From contig JAFTYK010000038.1 in the NCBI GenBank assembly GCA_017464765.1, forward strand, positions 1 to 64,000: 64,000 bases of DNA, given 5' to 3'. The stretch is from Ruminococcus sp. (GTDB taxonomy: Bacteria; Bacillota; Clostridia; Oscillospirales; Acutalibacteraceae). The position numbers were made by a program, and so were the translations under genes. The notes below the pieces were generated by a model. The model had not been told where the DNA came from, ran no database searches, and saw nothing but the letters and a program-made list of their open reading frames with translations. Shown here one piece after another: positions 59,218 to 64,000 of this stretch (positions are counted from its first letter, which is position 1; each line of letters begins with the position of its first letter).

Positions 59218-61128
59218 CTAAATTTCAGTTATTTTTTTCGCAACGAAACGCTGAATAATCGTAGCATCTATAATCGTTACTATGCTATTTTCGTCTACAT
59301 CAGCTATCAGCATCTGTGTTTCAGTAAGGATTATCTTCTTTGCGACATGTCGCTGAATAAGAGTAGCATCAAGAATAGTAATATATCCGTCACCATCAAC
59401 ATCACCGAGTAGTATTTCAGGCTCTTCGTCTAATGTATACGTTACAGTAAGTATTACTGCTATCTCAGAACCAACAACCTCTGCATCTTTGCCGCCTATA
59501 GTAGCAGTGATATCAATCCAATCGTCTGAGTCGGTTTTGAATTTATATCCATCGTTGGTTCTAAGCCAAATCTCAAACTCGTATGTATGACCTGCTTCAA
59601 AAACATCTGTTTCTTTGAGGTTAACATGTGATGAGTTTGTTATGTCTGTCCAGTATATGCCGTTTATGTAATACATATCAGTATCAGCTACAGAAAAATC
59701 AGGGGTTGAGCCAACGTTAGGTGCGTCTACATCTGATATACTAACAGAAGTTATAGGAGGATTCAGCTTGAGCTTTTCATAATGAATAGCAACTACGTCT
59801 TCTATTTTTTCACCATTGTCCATCGTAATAAGCGAACGAATGTATAGTGTTGTATCTTCTTCAGGTCTGAAGTCAAATCTGAAAGGCTGAACTTTTCCTC
59901 TATAATCACCAAGCTCTGACCATGATGTGTTTTCGCCGTCAAAGTGAGCTTCATCGCTCATATACCATGAGACTGTTTTCACATTATCTGTATTTTCAAT
60001 CCACAAAAGCGGAGATTCTTCTGCGGTTGCAGGAACTGTAATAGTATCAATGTGGTTTAGGATGCCATCAATATACTCTTGGTTTTCCTGATAAACAGTG
60101 CCTTTTTTGCTGTAGTAAGACACTTCTTTTTTCAAAAGCATAGAACCCAGACGCGCGGTAAGTAATAAATCGTCACTACCAATCATTGTAGGTGGTGTTA
60201 TCTCGTAGTAATAACCGGTTTTCCCCTCATATTCAACCTCTATCAGATTTTTGCTTACGCCGTCAAGAAAACGCAAGTCACTACTATTCAAACATTTGAA
60301 GAAGGTTGTTCCACCTGCAACAATAACCTGTCCCCAGCCGTTATTACAGTATGCAAAGCCTGCATACTCATCATCAGGATTTGCTATGTAAAACTCGCCG
60401 TCAAACACGTAAACGCTTGGGTAGAAACATCCATATGATGTAAAATCGCTATATGAAGAAACTTCAAAGTTTGAGATTTTACCGTAGAAAGTTCCACCAA
60501 AAATATTACAGTGTGGTGTATCGTAAAGATAAGCATTGTGACGCAACTCAATTGTATTTCCACCAAAAGCTGCGTGAGAATCAAAAACGCCGTCGAAAAT
60601 GTTGAGGTAGCCGCTTTCTACCAAGAAAACAACACCGCCACCTACTTCATACGGAGTTTGTATTTCATAATTACCTCCATAAATATCTACGTTACCGTTA
60701 GCAATGATTACAGAGCTTGTGCCTGCATAGTTACCGGAACTTAAAACCATCTTACCGCTTTTATCAGCTGATGAGTCAATGATAGTAAATTCTGCTTCAT
60801 GTTGCACATTTATGAGGCAGTTATCTATACCGCGGGTTGCTCGACTGAAAGTATAGCCGTTCAAATCAAGCGTGCATTTAGAAAATCCGCTGACTACAAT
60901 CTCGTTGTCATTGTCGTTGTCGTCTACAATGATGTCGTTCTTAAGAACATATAAATCTCCGTTAGGTGAGTTGTATATAAGTTCTTTCAACTGTTCATAA
61001 GAAGTGATCTCAACAACAAATCCATTCGTCTGTGTTAATTCGGTATCTTGAGCATTTGCAGAAACAACAGCAATGCTAAACACCAACATTAAAACTAATA
61101 ACAAACTGATTATTCTTTTAAGTTTCAC
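59218..61128 (-). CDS. Secreted dockerin protein with parallel beta-helix region
   Basis: The product has 636 residues from a GTG start at 61128 that has a perfect TAGGAGGAA site; upstream in-frame starts lack one. A signal peptide ends ANA. Residues about 40-300 show short repeats with G-x-x-x-I-x-G-G-x-(F/Y) rungs (IYGGNYEI, IFDGVFDS, IFGGTFYG, VFDGEFYI), the look of a right-handed beta-helix. A middle domain is followed by one copy of the repeat domain shared with the neighbouring dockerin protein, then a type I dockerin (GDVDGDGYITILDATLIQRHV; ADVDENSIVTIIDATIIQRFV). It may be a structural or carbohydrate-binding part of a cellulosome/amylosome-like complex. No catalytic site was recognised. 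Confidence 0.85.
   Translation of the reverse strand: MKLKRIISLLLVLMLVFSIAVVSANAQDTELTQTNGFVVEITSYEQLKELIYNSPNGDLYVLKNDIIVDDNDNDNEIVVSGFSKCTLDLNGYTFSRATRGIDNCLINVQHEAEFTIIDSSADKSGKMVLSSGNYAGTSSVIIANGNVDIYGGNYEIQTPYEVGGGVVFLVESGYLNIFDGVFDSHAAFGGNTIELRHNAYLYDTPHCNIFGGTFYGKISNFEVSSYSDFTSYGCFYPSVYVFDGEFYIANPDDEYAGFAYCNNGWGQVIVAGGTTFFKCLNSSDLRFLDGVSKNLIEVEYEGKTGYYYEITPPTMIGSDDLLLTARLGSMLLKKEVSYYSKKGTVYQENQEYIDGILNHIDTITVPATAEESPLLWIENTDNVKTVSWYMSDEAHFDGENTSWSELGDYRGKVQPFRFDFRPEEDTTLYIRSLITMDNGEKIEDVVAIHYEKLKLNPPITSVSISDVDAPNVGSTPDFSVADTDMYYINGIYWTDITNSSHVNLKETDVFEAGHTYEFEIWLRTNDGYKFKTDSDDWIDITATIGGKDAEVVGSEIAVILTVTYTLDEEPEILLGDVDGDGYITILDATLIQRHVAKKIILTETQMLIADVDENSIVTIIDATIIQRFVAKKITEI
59437..59715. 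repeat. Repeat-domain block duplicated between the two dockerin genes, copy 2
   Basis: Partner of 58016-58300. The two copies differ mostly at third codon positions, suggesting selection on the protein after duplication. Confidence 0.75.
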
Positions 61129-61191
61129 GTTAATTCCTCCTAATAGATACAATTTTACACATTAATTGTACAGCAAGTATTTTGATTTGTA

Positions 61192-61230
61192 CCCACACTA
61201 ATGGCGAATTGGTGTGGGAAAAAGTGTGGG
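61192..61230. promoter_or_regulatory. Inverted plus direct GTGTGGG repeats upstream of the dockerin operon
   Basis: CCCACAC (61192-61198) is inverted against GTGTGGG (61212-61218), with four more pairing bases inside, and GTGTGGG recurs at 61224-61230. The block lies about 65-100 bp upstream of the GTG start of the dockerin operon. It could be an operator or a leader hairpin. Confidence 0.4.
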
Positions 61231-61476
61231 TTTTGATATTTTTTGTATTGCTAGGGTAAAAAAAGCTACTATTCGCAGGAATTATAGAGGTCGGCGACTT
61301 CAACAACACAAATAGATTATCGTTACATCATAAATGCCGTACCCTACTAGATGGATAGAACCTTTTCTAAAAATGGTTCCCTTGTGTAAGGAAGGTAGAC
61401 AGATTATCATGCGAAGTACAACACTTGCACAAAGGGAGGGCATTGTGAAAACCCGAACACTCGCGCCCAATTAAAT
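61231..61476. other. Intergenic stretch without recognisable gene
   Basis: About 245 bp between the dockerin operon's upstream region and the malG terminator. It is less A/T-biased than neighbouring intergenic DNA, with segments such as GAGGTCGGCGACTTC and AAAGGGAGGGCATTGTG. No long ORF with a ribosome site and no known RNA family was recognised. Confidence 0.4.
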
Positions 61477-61480
61477 AAAA

Positions 61481-61503
61481 GAGGCACCCAAAAAGAGTGC
61501 CTC
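61481..61503 (-). terminator. Terminator of the maltodextrin permease operon
   Basis: GAGGCAC/GTGCCTC with an A-rich loop. The minus strand continues TTTTATTTAATT. Confidence 0.78.
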
Positions 61504-61536
61504 AATGTTTTAAATTCTAATCGTATTAAGTCAGGA

Positions 61537-62391
61537 TTAACCCTTAACGCCACCAGCTGTAACGCCCTCAACGTAGTAACGCTGCATGAACAGGAACAGG
61601 ATGGAGATAGGAACAGCAACGATAACTGAACCTGCTAAGAAACGCTTGAAGTAAGTAGCCTTAAACTCAAGCGATACCATTGTCTGAAGACCGATAGCTA
61701 CTGTATAGTTATCGCGGTTATCACCCATGATAATCTTAGCAAGAATGAAGTCAGTCCAAGGACCGATGAATGATGTCAGAACTGTGTAAACTACAATTGG
61801 TTTTGACATCGGGAGAATAATCTTCCAGAAAATCTGGTTACGTGTCGCACCATCAATGGTAGCAGCTTCGTCGAGCGCTCTAGGAATTGTATCGAAGAAG
61901 CCCTTAGAAATCTGGTATCCTAGACCTGCACCTGCACTGTAGCAGATAACGAGTGCTAAGAGTGTCTGTGTAAGACCCATAGCTTTTAAGAGATAATAGA
62001 TAGCAATCATAGTCATAAAGCCAGGGAACATACCTAAGATCATACCAATGTTGATTAAAGGCTTTCTAGCCTTGAATCTAAGTCTACTGAAGCTATAACT
62101 TACCATCAATACAGCGAGCGTTGAAATGATACAGCTGAAAATAGCAACAACGAAGGTGTTTAAGAACCAACGTGGGAAGTTGAGTGTTGCTGTGTCAGTG
62201 AACAGCTCAATGTAGTTCTGGAAAGAGTATGACTTTGGAAGTAAGTAAGGTACAACCGCGAGACCTTCATCTCTGAATGAATGGAGTACAAGGTAAGCAA
62301 GTGGAGATACCCAAACAATACCGAGAACTGCGAGAACGATGTAAATAAAAGCGTTAGCGAGGCCTCTCTTGAGTTTATAACTTTTAATCAT
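61537..62391 (-). CDS. malG: Maltodextrin ABC transporter permease, MalG type
   Basis: The product has 284 residues with six membrane helices. The EAA loop, EAATIDGATRNQIFWKIILPMSKP, is the site that touches the ATPase subunit. The opening membrane segment and the phrase FPGFMTMIAIYYLLKAMGL are typical of MalG. It forms the inner-membrane channel with MalF to import maltose or maltodextrins. Its start overlaps the malF stop by four bases (ATGA), so the two are coupled. The ATPase (MsmX-like) is not in the window, as is common in Firmicutes. Confidence 0.9.
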   Translation of the reverse strand: MIKSYKLKRGLANAFIYIVLAVLGIVWVSPLAYLVLHSFRDEGLAVVPYLLPKSYSFQNYIELFTDTATLNFPRWFLNTFVVAIFSCIISTLAVLMVSYSFSRLRFKARKPLINIGMILGMFPGFMTMIAIYYLLKAMGLTQTLLALVICYSAGAGLGYQISKGFFDTIPRALDEAATIDGATRNQIFWKIILPMSKPIVVYTVLTSFIGPWTDFILAKIIMGDNRDNYTVAIGLQTMVSLEFKATYFKRFLAGSVIVAVPISILFLFMQRYYVEGVTAGGVKG

Positions 62392-63890
62392 GAGAATTCC
62401 TCCTCGTTCTTAGCAGATTTTGTAAGATTGAATGTAACAAGCGAAAGTGTTGCACAAACAATGAATACAAGGATACCTACAGCAGCGGCTAAGTTGTAGT
62501 CCTGAGAGTTCATAGTTAACTTGAACAGCCATGTAACAAGAAGGTCGGTGTAACCTGCTTGATAGAGGTTCTCAGTAGTAGGACCGCCGTTTGTAAGAAG
62601 GTAGATAACGTTGAAGTTATTAACGTTACCGATGAAGTTAGTGATAAGATATGGAGTTGTTACGAACAACATGTATGGGAGTGTGATTGAGAAGAAACTT
62701 CTCACAGGACCCGCACCGTCGATAGTAGCACTCTCATAAAGGTCAGCAGGAATATTCATAAGAATACCTGATGTGATAAGGATTGTGTAAGGAATACCAA
62801 TCCAACAGTTGATGACAAGAACCGTGACTCGCGCGACTAGTGCCGTGGAGTTCAAAAACAGAATTCCCTTGTCTATAAGTCCCAAATTCATCAAAAGAAT
62901 GTTGATAGCACCGTCAACCTGAAGCATCTGGTTCATAAGGAGAAGTGTTACGAACTGTGGAACAGCTACAGTAACAACGAAGAGTGTTCTCCATAACGCC
63001 TTAAGCTTGATGCCTTTTTTATTTATCATAAGGGCTAAAATCATACCGAACAAGTAGTTTAATACGGTAGCGAATACAGCCCAGATAAGTGTCCATTTTG
63101 TAAGTTCTACGAATGTTGCACCCTTTGAAGCACCCTCTGTCATCTCGAAGATTTCAGCGAATGTCTCAAAACCTACCCAAGTGAACAGCTTACCAGGAGC
63201 AAGGTGAGCCTTGTTGTAGTTGGTGAAAGCAATCAAAATCATGAATATCAACGGTAAGATTGTGAATACCGAGATAGTGAGTGTTGGGAAAGCAAGCAAT
63301 GTAACGTGGAACTTGTTATCAAGAAGGTCCTTAAGCTCGCTCATGAAATCTGCAGGTTTCTCGCCTGCTGCAACCTGCTGTGCAACCGCATAAGCAGATT
63401 TTGTACTTGCAAAATAAACTGCAAAGAAAATAACAGTAAGTACTATTGTAAGTACGCCGTAGAGAAGGATAAGCATTGAGTTATCACCAGGCATAAGCTC
63501 ATAACCACCTGTTGCCGGGTTAATCTGCATTCCCTGTTCTACATTACCGAGTGTTGGGAACTTCTGAAGGTATCCCCAACCAAAGAAAATAAAGTAAGCT
63601 ATGAAGGCAATCTGTAAACCTAAGAACAGTAAACCCTTGATAAACTGTCCCTTAACCATATTGCCAAAGCCCATAATTAAGTAAGAAATTTTAACCGCCC
63701 AGTCGCCTTTTATGAATCTTGATACATATCCTGCAACTGCTTTGCCGATACCCTTGAAGAACTTTACGATTAAAGCGCCGATGGCTACGAAGAAGTTCTT
63801 TAACTTACCCGGTAAGGCTTTCATTGCGCTGGAAAAGTTGTACCAGAATCTCTGGAAAGGATTGAGCTGCATGTAATCAATATATTTCAT
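62388..63890 (-). CDS. malF: Maltodextrin ABC transporter permease, MalF type
   Basis: The product has 500 residues. About 130 extra N-terminal residues (an amphipathic stretch and two membrane helices) precede the usual MalF core, which contains a large periplasmic-type loop and the EAA-like motif YESATIDGAGPVRSFFSITLPYM. FTNYNKAHLAPGKLFTWVGFETF marks the family. It pairs with MalG. A solute-binding protein gene would be expected upstream, to the right and beyond the window edge. The GAGGAAG site precedes the ATG. Confidence 0.9.
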   Translation of the reverse strand: MKYIDYMQLNPFQRFWYNFSSAMKALPGKLKNFFVAIGALIVKFFKGIGKAVAGYVSRFIKGDWAVKISYLIMGFGNMVKGQFIKGLLFLGLQIAFIAYFIFFGWGYLQKFPTLGNVEQGMQINPATGGYELMPGDNSMLILLYGVLTIVLTVIFFAVYFASTKSAYAVAQQVAAGEKPADFMSELKDLLDNKFHVTLLAFPTLTISVFTILPLIFMILIAFTNYNKAHLAPGKLFTWVGFETFAEIFEMTEGASKGATFVELTKWTLIWAVFATVLNYLFGMILALMINKKGIKLKALWRTLFVVTVAVPQFVTLLLMNQMLQVDGAINILLMNLGLIDKGILFLNSTALVARVTVLVINCWIGIPYTILITSGILMNIPADLYESATIDGAGPVRSFFSITLPYMLFVTTPYLITNFIGNVNNFNVIYLLTNGGPTTENLYQAGYTDLLVTWLFKLTMNSQDYNLAAAVGILVFIVCATLSLVTFNLTKSAKNEEEFS

Positions 63891-63913
63891 CAGTTCACTT
63901 CCTCAATGTTGCA

Positions 63914-63997
63914 TGCAAGTATCTGGAAGCAAATACTTGCATCCAAAACACCACATTATGTAATGTGCGGTCAGATAGCCCGCGTGGGCTACCTGAC
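63914..63997. repeat. Three consecutive hairpins upstream of malF
   Basis: TGCAAGTATCTG/CAAATACTTGCA (63914-63941, GAAG loop), the palindrome CACATTATGTAATGTG (63952-63967) and GTCAGATAGCCC/GGGCTACCTGAC (63970-63997, GCGT loop). None is followed by a good T tract on the minus strand, so they look like mRNA-stabilising or attenuating elements between a preceding gene and malF. Confidence 0.65.
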
Positions 63998-64000
63998 CAA

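Noticed and set aside
61407..61619. Small leftward gene overlapping the malG 3' end
   Set aside because: It overlaps malG in another frame, has no ribosome site, and has a composition unlike a real protein.

Overview
The window looks like a chromosomal segment of a low-GC, anaerobic, spore-forming Firmicute of the Ruminococcus/Oscillospiraceae type. The pointers are: dockerin-bearing secreted proteins, two GH13 amylase-family enzymes next to a maltodextrin-type ABC permease, two sporulation genes (spoIIE and a spoVAD-like gene), ferredoxin-linked 2-oxoacid oxidoreductase subunits, T-box leaders, and AT-rich DNA with strong AGGAGG-type ribosome sites and TTGACA-17-TATAAT promoters. A starch-degrading gut ruminococcus (R. 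bromii-like) would fit, but that is inference. I saw no tRNA, rRNA, CRISPR array, insertion sequence or prophage.

Layout. 1-9.5 kb: a partial secreted protein, a small membrane protein, mgtE behind a long structured leader RNA, two lipoproteins (one lipase-like), a D-2-hydroxyacid dehydrogenase, a ClC anion transporter, L-lactate dehydrogenase, a zinc-ribbon membrane protein and a ComEA-like protein. 9.6-16.6 kb: an MBOAT O-acyltransferase with its DHHW/AlgX-like partner, a PPase-like/Nudix fusion, a second DHHW-type protein, an aminotransferase and trpS. 16.6-19.9 kb: a cytoplasmic GH13 enzyme, a mecA gene broken by an in-frame stop, and an MBL-fold hydrolase. 19.9-36.1 kb: the branched-chain region described below, interrupted by an ECF sigma/anti-sigma pair at 25.1-26.4 kb. 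36.2-43.3 kb: PAP2 phosphatase, small membrane proteins, rlmB, a P-type-ATPase-like protein lacking the catalytic Asp, rpe and a spoVAD-like gene. 43.5-49.9 kb: one operon of a six-repeat FN3/transglutaminase protein, a second MBOAT/DHHW pair and a G5-domain lipoprotein. 49.9-55.5 kb: VanW protein, a UgtP/MGDG-synthase-like glycosyltransferase, spoIIE. 55.6-64 kb: GH13 lipoprotein, two dockerin proteins, and maltodextrin permease genes malG/malF reading leftward.

The most striking part is 19.9-36.1 kb. Three separate T-box leaders carry specifier triplets that I read as CTC (Leu), GTA (Val) and ATC (Ile). Each controls a transcription unit containing an AMP-forming acyl-CoA synthetase. The Val unit continues into a P-loop ATPase, a ferredoxin, the three subunits of a VOR-type 2-oxoacid:ferredoxin oxidoreductase and a branched-chain aminotransferase. 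Read together, this looks like a route that activates isovalerate, isobutyrate and 2-methylbutyrate, reductively carboxylates the acyl-CoAs and transaminates the 2-oxoacids to Leu, Val and Ile, with each branch induced by the matching uncharged tRNA. Rumen and gut ruminococci are known to need branched-chain volatile fatty acids. The link to these particular genes, and the assignment of each synthetase to one acid, is inference.

The two Val/Ile synthetases carry an N-terminal XRE-type HTH plus cupin. The Leu-unit synthetase is fused to a TIM-barrel isomerase-like domain and sits behind a LeuA homologue that has lost its metal-binding motifs.
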